From NCBI GenBank assembly GCA_016946835.1, contig JACVTC010000070.1, forward strand, positions 601,001-665,000: a stretch of 64,000 nt of DNA, in the 5' to 3' direction. The notes beneath the pieces are model-generated. The model did no database searches, was not told the origin of the DNA, and saw only the letters and a list, made by a program, of their open reading frames with translations. The DNA comes from Neocallimastix lanati (nom. inval.). Lineage: Eukaryota > Neocallimastigomycota > Neocallimastigomycetes > Neocallimastigales > Neocallimastigaceae. Of this stretch, positions 44,518 to 57,359 are shown in pieces (the stretch's first letter is position 1; the number at the start of each line of letters is the position of its first letter). The position numbers were made by a program, and so were the translations under genes.

Positions 44518-46672
44518 TACTACCTTTTTCTGTGATAAATATATTGACTCAATTATTAATTTTCGTGATTTGTTAATTGAGGGGGAAAATCCTGATATAA
44601 ATTCTAACTTTAACAAATTCAATTATAATCCTGATTCTAACAATGATAATAACATTCAAAATAAAAATTCAAATACTCAAAATAATAATTTAACTGAAAA
44701 TATTTTGCAATTAAAAAATCACTCAAATAATAATAATAGTATAAATGAAAATAATAAAATAAATAATAATAATAGTATAAATAAAAATAGTAAAATAAAT
44801 AATTATAACAATAGTATAAATGAAAATAATAAAATAAATATTAACAATAACATTGAAAATAATAAGATGAATATAAATAATAATAGTAACGATAATAATA
44901 ATAGTAATAATAATAACATTGTTGAAAGTAAAAATAATTCTTATATTTATGAAAATGATGATTTGAACAAGAATAAGAATAATAATATTGATAATAATAA
45001 AATTAGAAATTATGTTAATAATAACAATAATAATAATTTTAAAAGTAAAGGGAATATAAACAATGAAAATGATTATTCTAGTGATTCAGAAAATGAACCC
45101 CTTATACAAAGAAAATTAGAATTAACAAACAACAATAAAAAACATAAATTTTTAAATATTAGTATAAATGTACCATATACATATTCTCAAGCAGTTAACT
45201 CAAAAGATGCTGAAGAATGGAAAATTGCGATAAAAGAAGAACTTTCAAATCTTTATAACAATAAAGTTATGAAAATAGTTAATAATATTCCTAAAAATGC
45301 TCATATCATAGATACAAAATGGGTATATACAAAAAAGGAAAACAATAAAAGAAAAGCGAGATTGGTTGCTCGTGGTTTTCAACAAGTTCCAGGTGAAGAT
45401 TTCATAGAAACATATTCTCCAACAATTCAGGCTGATAGTCTTAGACTTACTGTAGCAATAGCTGCTATAAATAATTGGAAATTAAGACAGATGGATATAA
45501 AAGCCGCTTACCTGAATGCAGAATTGGAAGAAAAAATTTATATTAAGATCCCTGAAGGAGATAAAAATTATAAAGATAAAAATAAATTTTGGCTACTTAA
45601 GAAAGCACTTTATGGTTTAAAACAAGCTAGTAGGATGTGGTACAAAGAAATTTCAAATTTTCTTATCAGCATTGGGTATAAACGATATCTAACAGATTAT
45701 TGCCTTTTTGGCAAATATAATAAAAATAATAAATTAATAAGTTTACTAACTCTATATGTAGATGATATTTTAATAACAGGTTATGACAAAGAAATTAACT
45801 ACACTTGTGACTTCATTAAAAATAAGTATAAAATTTCAAAAGATACAGAAACTAACAAAATAATTGGAATTAATATTTATAAAACAAAAAATGGATATAA
45901 AATAAATCAAATTGAATATATTAATAAAATAATTATTAAATATAATATGAATAAAACAAAAGAAATTAAAACTCCATGTAGAAAAATAAGCTTAAAAGAA
46001 CAAGAAAATTCATCACCAGTAAATGTAAAAGAATATAAATCATTACTAGGTGTATTATTATATATTGCAATTAAATCAAGACCTGATATAGCTTTTGCAG
46101 TAAATCAGGCATCCAGATTTCGTGAAAATCCTACTGAAGTTGATTACAAAGCTTTATTACAGATCTTACAATACTTAAAAGGAACAAAAACAAAATCTAT
46201 ATATTATAATAGAAATAATAATTTTAGAGGTTATTCAGACTCAGATTTTGCTAACGATGAAAAAACTAGAAGATCAACTAGTGGATATATATTTATGTTA
46301 GGTGAGAGCCCAATCTCATGGAAATCCCAATTACAAAAAATAGTAACTTTATCAACCGCCGAAGCAGAATACGTAAGTTTAACTGAATGTGTTAAGCAAG
46401 GAATGCGGTTTAGAAATTTATTTAAAGAAATGATAAATAAAGATATAAAAATAAAAATTATGGTAGATAATAAAGCATGTATTGCTATAGCTCAAGATAC
46501 AAATTCCAAAGGTAGATGCAAACACATAGATACTCGATATAAATTCATCCAAGAAGATATTGTAAACAATAAGATTGTATTAGAATATATAAATACTGAA
46601 GATATATTAACAAAAAGTATTCCAGGTATTAAAATGACAAAATTCACAGACTTAATTTTTAAAGAAAAATAA
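44480..46672 (+). CDS. Copia reverse transcriptase and RNase H
   Basis: The frame is +1 to the integrase frame. Residues about 40-200 form an Asn/Lys/Ile-rich low-complexity linker, a size and composition typical of AT-rich fungal elements. The RVT_2-type reverse transcriptase starts near 245 (AEEWKIAIKEEL, KARLVARGFQQVPG, MDIKAAYLNAEL, LYGLKQASRMWY) with the catalytic YVDD at 426-429. RNase H follows with YSDSDFAND, SWKSQLQKIVTLSTAEAEYV, VDNKACI and KHIDTRYKFI. It ends before the polypurine tract. The domain series is intact; only the frame junction near 44505-44517 breaks continuity with integrase. Confidence 0.92.
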   Translation: MSILLKTCHVFNNTTFFCDKYIDSIINFRDLLIEGENPDINSNFNKFNYNPDSNNDNNIQNKNSNTQNNNLTENILQLKNHSNNNNSINENNKINNNNSINKNSKINNYNNSINENNKININNNIENNKMNINNNSNDNNNSNNNNIVESKNNSYIYENDDLNKNKNNNIDNNKIRNYVNNNNNNNFKSKGNINNENDYSSDSENEPLIQRKLELTNNNKKHKFLNISINVPYTYSQAVNSKDAEEWKIAIKEELSNLYNNKVMKIVNNIPKNAHIIDTKWVYTKKENNKRKARLVARGFQQVPGEDFIETYSPTIQADSLRLTVAIAAINNWKLRQMDIKAAYLNAELEEKIYIKIPEGDKNYKDKNKFWLLKKALYGLKQASRMWYKEISNFLISIGYKRYLTDYCLFGKYNKNNKLISLLTLYVDDILITGYDKEINYTCDFIKNKYKISKDTETNKIIGINIYKTKNGYKINQIEYINKIIIKYNMNKTKEIKTPCRKISLKEQENSSPVNVKEYKSLLGVLLYIAIKSRPDIAFAVNQASRFRENPTEVDYKALLQILQYLKGTKTKSIYYNRNNNFRGYSDSDFANDEKTRRSTSGYIFMLGESPISWKSQLQKIVTLSTAEAEYVSLTECVKQGMRFRNLFKEMINKDIKIKIMVDNKACIAIAQDTNSKGRCKHIDTRYKFIQEDIVNNKIVLEYINTEDILTKSIPGIKMTKFTDLIFKEK

Positions 46673-46695
46673 AAAATTATAATAATTCATAATGT

Positions 46696-46703
46696 AGGGG
46701 GAA
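46696..46703 (+). promoter_or_regulatory. Polypurine tract
   Basis: AGGGGGAA directly abuts the right LTR and is the expected plus-strand primer. Confidence 0.85.
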
Positions 46704-46927
46704 TGTTAAAGTTTTATGGTAAAAATACTGTACATTATGATATAATTATAATTTTATGTAAAAATTAATGTAAATAAATTTTCTATATAATTAATGAAAA
46801 GATTTAAAATTAAAAATTCTGTGTTGAAAATAAATAAATAAAATATTAAATAAATAAAATATTAAACTAATAATAAATATTACTAAGTAGTGTCATATTG
46901 CCGTTGAGTGTGCTGGCTTATTTAACA
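46704..46927 (+). repeat. Right LTR, 224 bp
   Basis: Same sequence as the left LTR plus one extra tandem copy of a 16-bp AAATAAATAAAATATT-like unit. Confidence 0.95.
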
Positions 46928-47505
46928 ATTATATATATATATATATATTATTAATTATTATCAAAATAAAAAATTTTACTTGATAATTTTTATATATATA
47001 AATATTCTTGAATATTATTAATAATTGAATTAATATATATATATATATATATAATATTCATTAAAAACATATTGCGTAATAAATATAAGAAACAATAAAC
47101 TGTTTATATTTTATTCTTTTATTGATTATCAATTTTAAAATGATTGTTATATATATATATATATTAATTTTTATTAATCATTAAAAAAAAAAAAAAAAAA
47201 AAAAAAAGTTATGCTATAAAATTTATATATATAATATATATATTACTATTATTTTTAATTCTTGAATATATATAATAATTAAATATATATAATATTTATT
47301 AAAAACTTATCATGGATATAAGAAATAATAAATTATTAATATTTTTAAAAAATAAATATAATACATAAATAAAAATATTTTTAAGAATAAATATAATACA
47401 TATATAAAAATATTAATAAATTAATAAGTAAAACTCCTTAAAAAAACAATATCATATATTATTTTAAAAATTACTAAAAAAATATTTTTAAAATTTTTTA
47501 TTTTA

Positions 47506-47545
<40 letters not shown>

Positions 47546-48247
47546 TTAATTATTATTAAATAAAAATAAAAAATACATATTTTATAATTTATATGTATAT
47601 ATTATTATTATTTTATTCTTGAATATATATAAATAATAATTAAATATAAATAATATTCATTAAAAACTTATCATGGATTTAGCACATATGTAAAAATATT
47701 AATAATTTACAAAGAAAAACTTCTTTAAAATACAATATCATATATTATTGTATGGAGAGTCAACGCTGAAAATGCAGTAGGACAGGCCAGTAGGACCATT
47801 TCCTCTGAAGGAGAAGACCATAGTTTTCTTTCAGATAGTTAATTCAAATCCTAATCCATAAGGAAATGAGGTTCCTTGTATAAGAACTTTTTTCTGAATT
47901 TATTTATGCATTTTATTTTTGAATACTATTTTTTATTTCATGTTACTATTTTAAATATTATTATGTTCAAATTGGAACAAACAATATTTATTTTTTTATT
48001 AATTGTATTCATTTATTTATTTCTTTTTTATTAATTCCGTGTTTTTTTTTAGTCAATTCTAAGATAATATTTAAATAAATAATTAAAACTATATTAAAAG
48101 TAATACAGTTAATGAATTCAAAATATATTTATTTTATTAAAAAAAAGTAGACATGTATATATATAAAAAAAAAAAAAAAAAAAAATTAATATAAATTTAT
48201 AGACTCAGTATTTGATTAGAGAATTTATAATATAAAATATAAAATCA

Positions 48248-48278
<31 letters not shown>

Positions 48279-49027
48279 TATTTATTTTATATAATAAATT
48301 TTTTTTATATTATTATTATTAATTTAGTTTATATAAATTATTTTATATATATAATTTTATATTTAACATATTTTAAGCATTTATATTAAATTTTATATTA
48401 AATCTGATATTAAAATTAATAAAAAAAAATTATTAATAAAATACTTTTTTTTTTATAATTATATATTATTTACTTAATTTATTTTGATTATAAAACTTTA
48501 TGTATATTAAATTTAATTTAAATGAATATTTTAATATTTTATTAGTTATCTTTTATGGAATAAAAAAAAAAAAAATTTGGAAACTTCTATAATATTTTTT
48601 TTTTTTTTTTTTTTTTTTTCGCCATGATTTAGATTAAAATTTATTATTATTTCTTAGCCAGTATATAAATTTTTAATATTAAAAATGAAAAATATATTTA
48701 TTATTTATAAATATTTATATTTAAAAAAAATATATTTTTTGTGAACATAAAAAAATACTAATAAATAAAAATAGTTAATAATGATTAATAGTTAAGAGTT
48801 AATGAATAATAAATAAAAAATAAATAAATAGCAAGTAATAAATAAATGGTAAATAATAAATAAATAGTATAGTAAATAATGAATAATTAAAAATAAATAG
48901 CAAATAAGAAAATAGTAAAAACTTTTTTATATTAAAATTTTATAAGCTAAAATTTTTATTTTTGATAATAAAAGAATATTAATACTGTATTATTATTACT
49001 ATTATTAATGTTATTCAGTGTTTATTC

Positions 49028-49073
<46 letters not shown>

Positions 49074-49905
49074 TATTATTTATTTTTTTATTATTATTCT
49101 TATTATTCTTATTATTAAGGTTTACCATTTTATTATTATTATTATAAGTGTTTACTCTTTTGTTATTATATTAACATTAATCTTTACCCTTTTGTTATTA
49201 TTATATTAGTATTATTATTATATTATCACTATCATCATCATAATCATTATTATTATTGTAATTATTAATTATTATTATTATTATTATTTATTATTATTAT
49301 TTATTATTATTATTTATTATTTATTACTATTATTTCATGTTATTATAAATCATATATTATATAAATTATAATAAATTATTAGTGATTTTAATTTCCACTT
49401 GGTAAACAATTAATTATAAAATAATAAATTAAAAAATATTGAAAAAGAAAACATTAATAATTAATAATTTAAAATTAATATAAAACTTTTTTTTTTTTTT
49501 TTTTTTTTTAATACTATAATATTGTCACATCCAATATAAATTCTTGGACGATATTAATATTTATTATATTAAAAATTCAAAAAATATATTTTAAAATAAT
49601 AATTTTTTATAAATTTTTAAATTTTATAGTATATTAAAAAATATTTTGTAAATTTATTTTATATTACATTTTTGGATATATAAGATTTTTTTTTTTTTTT
49701 TTGTGGATATAACAATTTATTTAAAAAATCATATATATATTTTTTATGAAAATAACTTATTTTATTTTTAAAATTACTATAAAAGAACAAATTTTTTATT
49801 TAAATTTTTTTTTTCTTTTTAATTCTTTATTCAAAAATTTTTTTAATAATTATTAAATAAATTAGAATTATTTTAAAAAAGAAAAATAATTTATAATTAT
49901 TAAAA
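46928..49905. other. AT-rich spacer
   Basis: (AT)n, poly-A/T and (ATT)n tracts. One GC-richer block at 47752-47880 is listed separately. No gene is supported. Confidence 0.6.
47752..47880 (+). repeat. Diverged copy of the dispersed repeat core
   Basis: GTCAACGCTGAAAATGCAGT then AGGACAGGCCAGTAGGACC resembles the cores at 57388 and 58787. The following part, to about 47880 (CCTCTGAAGGAGAAGACC...), is not shared with other copies in the window. Confidence 0.45.
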
Positions 49906-50406
49906 ATGAAAAGTTTCATAAATATTTTCCTCTTTATGAGCATTATTGCTTTTTTAGTTAATAGCATTAATGCAAGAAGTTTATTTTATAATTTATCAAT
50001 TTCAAAACCAAAAAATTCTGGAAGTAGTGATAATTACTATGTTATCTTTATAAATAATACTTTATTAAAATCTGAATCACTTAAGGAAAAACATCAAGAC
50101 AATAAATATATATTCTCTTCATTAATGAATGAAATTCATAATTTAATTATTGATAACAAGAATACTTTTGAAGATATTAATAAATTTAATAATATTAAAG
50201 AAAAAAAACCAAATTCTAATAAGAAGGAAATTGAAAAGAAATACTTAATGAAGGAAGGCGATTCTAACATTGTTTTCCCAATATCTACTTTAAAGGATGA
50301 AATTGTTCTTCGAGTCTATTTATCAAAAAAATTGGTTGATAATATTAAATCATTGGATTATGTAATAGATTGTATTCCTTATCTGGATTATAATAACAAA
50401 TTTTGA
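49906..50406 (+). CDS. Small secreted protein resembling a protease propeptide (I9-like)
   Basis: 166 aa. The signal peptide is about 1-23 (hydrophobic core FLFMSIIAFLVNSINA). Then come NYYVIFINNTLLKSES near 43-58, a helix-like stretch, a Lys/Asn-rich middle and VYLSKKLVDNIKSLDYVIDCIPY near 137-159. A strand YxVxF followed by a charged helix and a final V..I..LDYVxxxxP is the layout of subtilisin propeptides / inhibitor I9, where the last part contacts the protease. No catalytic domain follows: 50407 onward is non-coding. It may act as a free inhibitor or chaperone of a subtilisin such as the one at the window start, or be a truncated protease gene. The family call is tentative; the gene itself is well supported. 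Confidence 0.6.
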   Translation: MKSFINIFLFMSIIAFLVNSINARSLFYNLSISKPKNSGSSDNYYVIFINNTLLKSESLKEKHQDNKYIFSSLMNEIHNLIIDNKNTFEDINKFNNIKEKKPNSNKKEIEKKYLMKEGDSNIVFPISTLKDEIVLRVYLSKKLVDNIKSLDYVIDCIPYLDYNNKF

Positions 50407-52555
50407 AAAATAATAATAATAGTTAACATTTTAAAGATGTTATAATTTTTAAATATACCCCATTTATTAAAAATAATATACATCAATTTATAAAAAGGAT
50501 TATTTTATTATAGTAATTAAATAAAATATAAAAAAAATTTAATTATATTTTTGAAGTTTTATTAATAAAAGAAAAAATGATAGATTAATATGAAGTATTA
50601 ATTAAAACTTTTATTAAATAAAAATATTAAAAATATAGTATTAGAAATAATCTATTAAAAATTTTTAGAGATGGATTATTTTATTATAGAAATCAATTTT
50701 TATTTTTATTCTTTCTTTTTTTTTTTTTTTTTTATAAAAAAAAAAAAAAATAGAATATAATAAATAAAAATTAAATAAAATTTTTTAAACTTTTATTAAT
50801 TTTTAATAAAATAGAGAACATGAAGGATACTTTATAATTTTAAATGAAAGTTTAAAAAATACAGAAATAGTGTGACTTTTTAATAAAGTTTTTAAAAAAG
50901 TCACACAAATTATAAAAAATAGAGAATATGAAGTATACTTTATGATATTAAATGAAAGTTTAAAAAATATAGAAATAGCATGACCTTTTAAAAAAAATTT
51001 AGAAATGGAAATGAAAATCATACAAATTGTAAAATATTCTTTTATTTTTTAAAATTAAATATTAAAATTTTAATAAAAAATTTTTAAAAAATAAAATAAA
51101 AAAAAAAACATTTTTTTTTTCTTTTTATCATTTAACTTAATTAAAAAATAAAAGCATATTTTAAGAATTTAAGATTTGAAGGAACTAACAAAAAATTTTT
51201 ATTACAAAGCTTTCTGTTACAAAATATATTAAAAAAAAATAAATTATATAAAAAAAATGATTTTTTTTTTTTTTTAAAGTATTTTCATTGTAAATTAAAT
51301 ATTTAAATGAAGAAAAAGATAAGAATATAATATATATCTTATTCTTTATTTTATTTTTTTTTATTTCGTTTTATAGTATTTTATTTATTTCATTCTTTTT
51401 GATAATTAAAACTTATTTTAAGTAAAGAGAAAACAGCAGCTATATTAATATAATAGATTTTTACTAAAATTAATTTATAAATATTATTACAATAAATAAT
51501 ATAAAAAATAAGAATATATTTATTTATAATTTGAAAAACATGATAAATAAAATATTAATCGATAATGAAAATGTTTCAATAATGTAAATTAATATTTTAT
51601 TAATTATAATTTATTATAAATTAAATTAAAAAAAAAAAAAAAAAAAAAAAATTATTGTTTTTATTATATCCATATTTTATTTTTTTAAAATGAAAAATAA
51701 ATAAATAAATAAAAAAATTAATATAAATAAATTGGTTAAATAATTTATTAAATTAAAAATATATTTAATTATTTTAAAAATATATAAAATAATTATTATA
51801 GAAGAATATCTAGCAATTGATTATCTAATTAAGGCTTTAAAGAAAATAATTCTTTTTATATAGTTATATATAATTGTATTTGTTATTAACTTATTTATTT
51901 TTCCTTTCTTTATTTATGATTTCATAAAATTCATATTTTGTTTATTTTAATGATAACTGGCTTTTTATCTTTTTTTTTTTTTTATAGAAATTTATATAAT
52001 GTTTTTTTTTTTTTTAATTGAACATTATTTATATATTAATTTTTATATAATATTTAATATATATAGCCTTTAATAATAAAATGTAAAAATTAATAAATTC
52101 ATTTTAATGCTTTTATTTACATTGTTATTATTATTATTTTTATTATTTATTTTTATTTTTTACTTTTAATAAGAAATACTTTATAAAAGTAAATTAATAG
52201 AAAATAGATTTTAAAAGACCATTTATAAATATTTTTAATCTAATAATAGTTTTGTTTTTCTTTTATATATTTTTAAAAATATATATATTTATAAATATAT
52301 ATTATCTCCTTTAATATATTTAATTATATATATATATATATATTATTATTATTATTAATATTTTATTTTTAAAAATAAATAATTATTTATAAAAGATGAT
52401 TATTATTTTCAAAAAATAATAATAAAATATAAAATAAAAAATAAAAAATAAAAATAAAATTTATAAAGTTATTATTCCGGTTGATGTATAAATAATTGTG
52501 GTAACTTTTTTAAGTTTTATTTTTATTTTTAGTTTTTTTTTTTTTTTTTCATAAA
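50407..52555. other. AT-rich spacer
   Basis: Poly-A/T tracts plus one tandem duplication at 50811-51045. No gene is seen. Confidence 0.6.
50811..51045. repeat. Tandem duplication of about 120 bp
   Basis: A block from TAGAGAACATGAAGGATACTT through TTAAATGAAAGTTTAAAAAA and GAAATAG(T/C)(G/A)TGAC to CACACAAATT(A/G)TAAAA occurs twice in succession with scattered substitutions. Confidence 0.85.
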
Positions 52556-54407
52556 TTATTTAACCTGAAAATTAACACTATAAATATCAGAAAATGTATT
52601 TTCTTTGACCACATATGAAGTACTAGGAATTGATGCTTCTGAGGTATCAACAATCCATTTTTTAATATTTATTTTCTTATTCATTAAATTTATATTGTTT
52701 ATTGTCATTTTATTTCCAATATATAAAATGTATATGTAATTGGATAATGCAAAAATTATATTAATAGATGTTTTCAATACAAAACAAATAATATAATGAT
52801 CAATTTCAATAGTATTTATAATAACAAAAAATATATATGATAATGTATATATAAAAAGTATAATAAATAAATTATTAACTTCATATTGCATATCATTTAT
52901 TTTCCATTCTATGATCATCAACAGTAAACAATTAATAATAATTAATAATTTGTAGGCAAACAGAATTAGTATTAATATTTTTCCAAAACGTTCACTCATA
53001 AAACATACATGAAAATTTTGACCATCAGTAATTATTTTACATTTTATTGTATATGGTGATATAATACACAATAAATTAAATAAAATATCAAATATAATAA
53101 AAAATAAAAGGAAATAATGATGATTTTTGTTTATATATGTAAAGAATGTAATTTTTATAGGAAAATTTTCAATTAATTTATATAACAATGGTATAGTTTC
53201 TAAGGAAAAAGCTACTGAAAAAATAAATACTTTTAAGTGACATTTCAAAACTGTATATTTTCCCATATCTAAAAAGCAAACTAATAATATCAAAATTGAT
53301 CCAAGCATACTTAAAATCCAAAAATCAATTGGTATAAATATAAAATTTTCCAAAAAATTTTTATTTAATAGATAAAAAAATGATACCGAAATAAACATCA
53401 AAATAAAAGATATCAAAAGTGTAATTATTAATCCTGCATTATTTTCTTTTGTTCCTATCGATATATAATATATTTTTGTTAAATCTAGAATACCTTTTAT
53501 TGTATCATTCAATGTTCTTTTTTGAAATAAATATTCATAAAAATAATTTAAAAAATTAAAATAATAATTATTATTATCCTCTGAGGTAGGTCTTAAAATT
53601 GGTTGAATACTTTTAAATAATTTACAATCAACATTTTTACATACTTCTTCTTCTTCATATAAACTCGATATAGGAGTTAATAATTTCTTTTCTATTGTAA
53701 TTTTCCTATGGGTATCTTTTGAACATAGATAAGACAAAATCTGTTTTATATTATTTCTATTTTCCTTTTTTAAATTCTTATTAATACCTATATTATAACC
53801 CCAAAGGGCAGATCCGGAAATACCTTCTTTCACTCCTGGTAATATTGTTTTTTTATAAGAAGAACAATATTTCTTAGCATTGATAAACTTAATAAATAAA
53901 GAATTATTATTTAGTAAGCATTGTGATATAAAATTAACTTTCTTTTGAAATATTTCATCTAAATTTTTTTTTTATTATTATTATAAAAATATTTAAAATT
54001 TAAAAATATTATTATAATGAAATTTTTAATTTTATTAACTTTTATTTAATTTTTTTTATAATTATTACTTCATTATTATTATTATTATTAAATAAATAAT
54101 AATAAAAAAAAAAGGAAAAAAACCTGACGATAATTCATCTTTAATTTTTTTCATCATATAAAAAGCATTTTCGGATATTAAATTTTCTAATCCCGAATAA
54201 GTAATATTTACAGATTCTCTATATGAATATAAGTATTCATATAAAGAACGAAATCCATTTTCACCAGCTAATTATATTAATTACATTTTAATAAAAAAAT
54301 ATATATGTGTGTAAAATATAATTATATAAAAATATTATATTTATTTTATATTAATATTATTGATAAAAGAGTCATAATTATTCAAATAAATGAATCAAAC
54401 AAAAATG

Positions 54408-54467
<60 letters not shown>

Positions 54468-54716
54468 TACGTGGAAAAAAAACCATTATATATTATTAAA
54501 TTTGTATTATTTCTAATTCTTTCTTCTTCCATAATATATTTTCCTATTTTATACAATTCATTCCATGTTTTTGGTACTTTTTGATTATATCTAATTAATA
54601 ATTCTTCATTGTAATATAAAACAGAAAAATCTATATATACTGGCTTTTTAAATATTATAATTATTTAAATATATACAATTTAAAATTTTTATAATCTACT
54701 AAATTTGTATTAAATA

Positions 54717-54748
<32 letters not shown>

Positions 54749-55290
54749 AACTAAATTACCAGTCCAACAAGTTTACTTTTATAATAACAAATTGGAAAGA
54801 TATATTTTTGAATCATATTCTTTAATTTTTTCCGGTATAAAATCTTGTAAATCAAGTAAATAAGATCCAAATTTTTTAGAATGAATTTTATCATAAAAAA
54901 TAATATCATATTTTGTATCATCCTTTTTAAAAATATATTCTAAAGTTGATTCATAATCTTTTATGTTATTTGAAGAATTAAATACAGATAAAAGATTTAA
55001 TTTCAAATTTATATTTAAATTATTTTGTTTTGAATATTTATTAAATTCATCAACTAATAATGAATATATCTCTGTTTCTTCTGAATATGAATGAGCTATA
55101 GCATTAAAAGTAATAGTTTTACCAATATCTATTTAAAAATATGTATTTATTTTACAATATCAATTGTTAATATACACATATAAATACATATATAAATAGT
55201 AAAAAATAATTTTGAACAATATTTACATATATAAATATTGTATAATAGTATTAAAAGCCAAAATTCATAGTTTTTGTTAGCAAAATACAT
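52556..55290 (-). CDS. Class C GPCR with solute-binding-protein ectodomain; two apparent +1 frameshifts
   Basis: Five exons: 55290-55227 (signal anchor), 55128-54760, 54643-54471, 54267-54124, 53958-52556. The introns are GT..AG. The summed exon length is two bases too long for one frame: an extra base near 54788 (AATTTG region) and one in the T8 run near 54474 each shift the frame; without them about 716 aa result. The ectodomain (about 22-420) resembles bacterial extracellular solute-binding proteins (ITFNAIAHSYSEE, CYYKSKLVGL then PVYIDFSVLYYNEELL across an intron, GVKEGISGSALWGYNIGINK). Seven hydrophobic segments follow (about 424-665), of 7TM class C (GABA-B/glutamate-like) type, and a short cytoplasmic tail. 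Such sugar-binding-like class C receptors are a known expansion in anaerobic fungi. The ligand is unknown, perhaps an oligosaccharide. It may be intact with sequence errors or a young pseudogene. Confidence 0.75.
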
Positions 55291-55579
55291 CTTAAAAATA
55301 AATGTATTTTTGATGAAGTAAGAAAAAAAAAAAGTTTTACAATAATTTCAAATATCACATATAATCTAGAAATTTTTAATTTTAATAATATTTGAAAAAA
55401 TATATTAATATGTCTAGTATTAACATATATCTTTTACGAAATAAAATTTTTATTAAAAAGTATACTACGATATTAATATATTATAATACATATGAAAATT
55501 AAAATAATAATAAATTAAAGTTTTTGATATATATTTTAACATTATTTTCCAATAATATAAAAATAAATATTTTTAAATT

Positions 55580-55840
<261 letters not shown>

Positions 55841-56368
55841 TATTTTATATTAATATTTATATAAAAATTTAAATCTATAAATGAATTGTTAATTTCAATA
55901 AATATAATTATTGTTTATTTTTTTTTCAAAAAATTAATAATAATATTAATAATAATATTAATAATAATAATAGTAATGATATTAAATAATTAAACATACA
56001 ATTGTAATAATAATAAAAAATAAAATTTAATTATTGTAAAAATCAAATGAATAAATTTTCATTTTGATATATTTTAATTGAGTGTGAAGCATTTCGAAAA
56101 TTTTTATTTAAGAAAGTTTTATTTCGGGAAATTTTTGTGGGTATTTCAAAAAAATTTCATTTCGGAAAAGTTGCATTTCGTAAAAAAAAATTTAAAATTA
56201 ATAAATAAATAAATTGATAATAAAATAAATAAATAATATAAATAAATAAATAATAAATAAATAAATTTTAAAATAAATTTTTTAAAAAATATATATAATA
56301 AAAAGAATAATAATAATAATAAATAATAATAATAAATATACATTAGAAATTTAAGCATTAAAAAATAT

Positions 56369-57100
56369 GATATAAAACAAATATGTGTAGCAACATATTT
56401 GTATATTTAATAATAATTATTAAATATTAAATTTATATCTCTTTTGTCAATAATAATATTTGAAATAATTTCTTATTCATATATTATTCAATATTTATAT
56501 ATATATTATTCATTATAATATGAAATATATTAAATATATTAAATTAAATAGTTAATTTCTTCTAAATATATATAAGAATATTATTATATATATAACTTAA
56601 CTATTCATATTTATTTTAAAATTTATATTAAAAATACATAATACTTCTATATATTATAATATATAATATAATGAAATAGTTTTAGTTATTTTAATTATAA
56701 TTAAATATATATAGTTGATATTATTTATTATATTCATATTTATTATATAATTATATTCTTATATATTTAACTTTATTATTCTTATTTTCATTTTAAGAAT
56801 TATATAGTTATATTTATTATATTTATTATTTTAATATATATTTATTATATATTATACTATACTCCGATATAATATATTTTAAATGTATATTTATTATTAT
56901 TAATAATTAAATTATTATAAAGATTCCTAATAACTACTCTTCTTTATTGTAGTTTAGAGAAGACCCTTGGTTAATTGGGTTTTATAAATTAAAATATATT
57001 AATAAAGGTTAATTAAATATAACGATACTATTAAAAATTAGTAGCACATAAAAGTCCCGCATATCAAATATTTTATCACATGTTTTAATGTTTTATAATT
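56369..57100. mobile_element. Relic related to the 30.8-31.8 kb TIR element
   Basis: 56369-56450 matches the outer part of the TIR almost base for base (GATATAAAACAAATATGTGT then AGCAACATATTTG...TTTATATCT). A block near 57045-57070 (GCACATAAAAGTCCCGCATATC) matches the centre of the inner hairpin at about 31460-31480. The sequence between is diverged and no second terminus is obvious, so this is a broken copy. Confidence 0.6.
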
Positions 57101-57359
57101 CGTCAATAATATATTTAATAATTTAAATAATTTAAAAGAGGTAATGAATAATAATTTAAAATATAATTATTAAAATTTAAAAATAATATTCAAATAATTA
57201 ATTGATCATTTTTACACCTTTTAAAATTCTTTCGCAGTATTTTATAAAATCTTAAAGTTAAGTAAAAGTATTTTTAATATTTAATAAATATTAATAAATA
57301 TTTTTAATAAAAGAAATATTTATAATTAATCCAGTAAAAAAAGAAAAATTATTTTAATA

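Larger units (their letters stand above)
41778..46927 (+). mobile_element. Complete Ty1/copia LTR retrotransposon
   Basis: It is bounded by direct LTRs with TG..CA ends (TGTTAAAG...TTTAACA) and flanked on both sides by the 5-bp target duplication ATTAT (41773-41777 and 46928-46932). Gene order is gag, protease, integrase, reverse transcriptase, RNase H, which defines Copia rather than Gypsy. A tRNA-Lys-like primer site follows the left LTR and a polypurine tract precedes the right LTR. The LTRs differ only by a 16-bp tandem duplication, so the insertion is recent. Coding capacity is split into three frames, each +1 to the one before. Confidence 0.96.

Noticed and set aside
54305-54584. Poly-Lys open frames
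   Set aside because: They are the poly-A run in an intron of the receptor gene read on the opposite strand.
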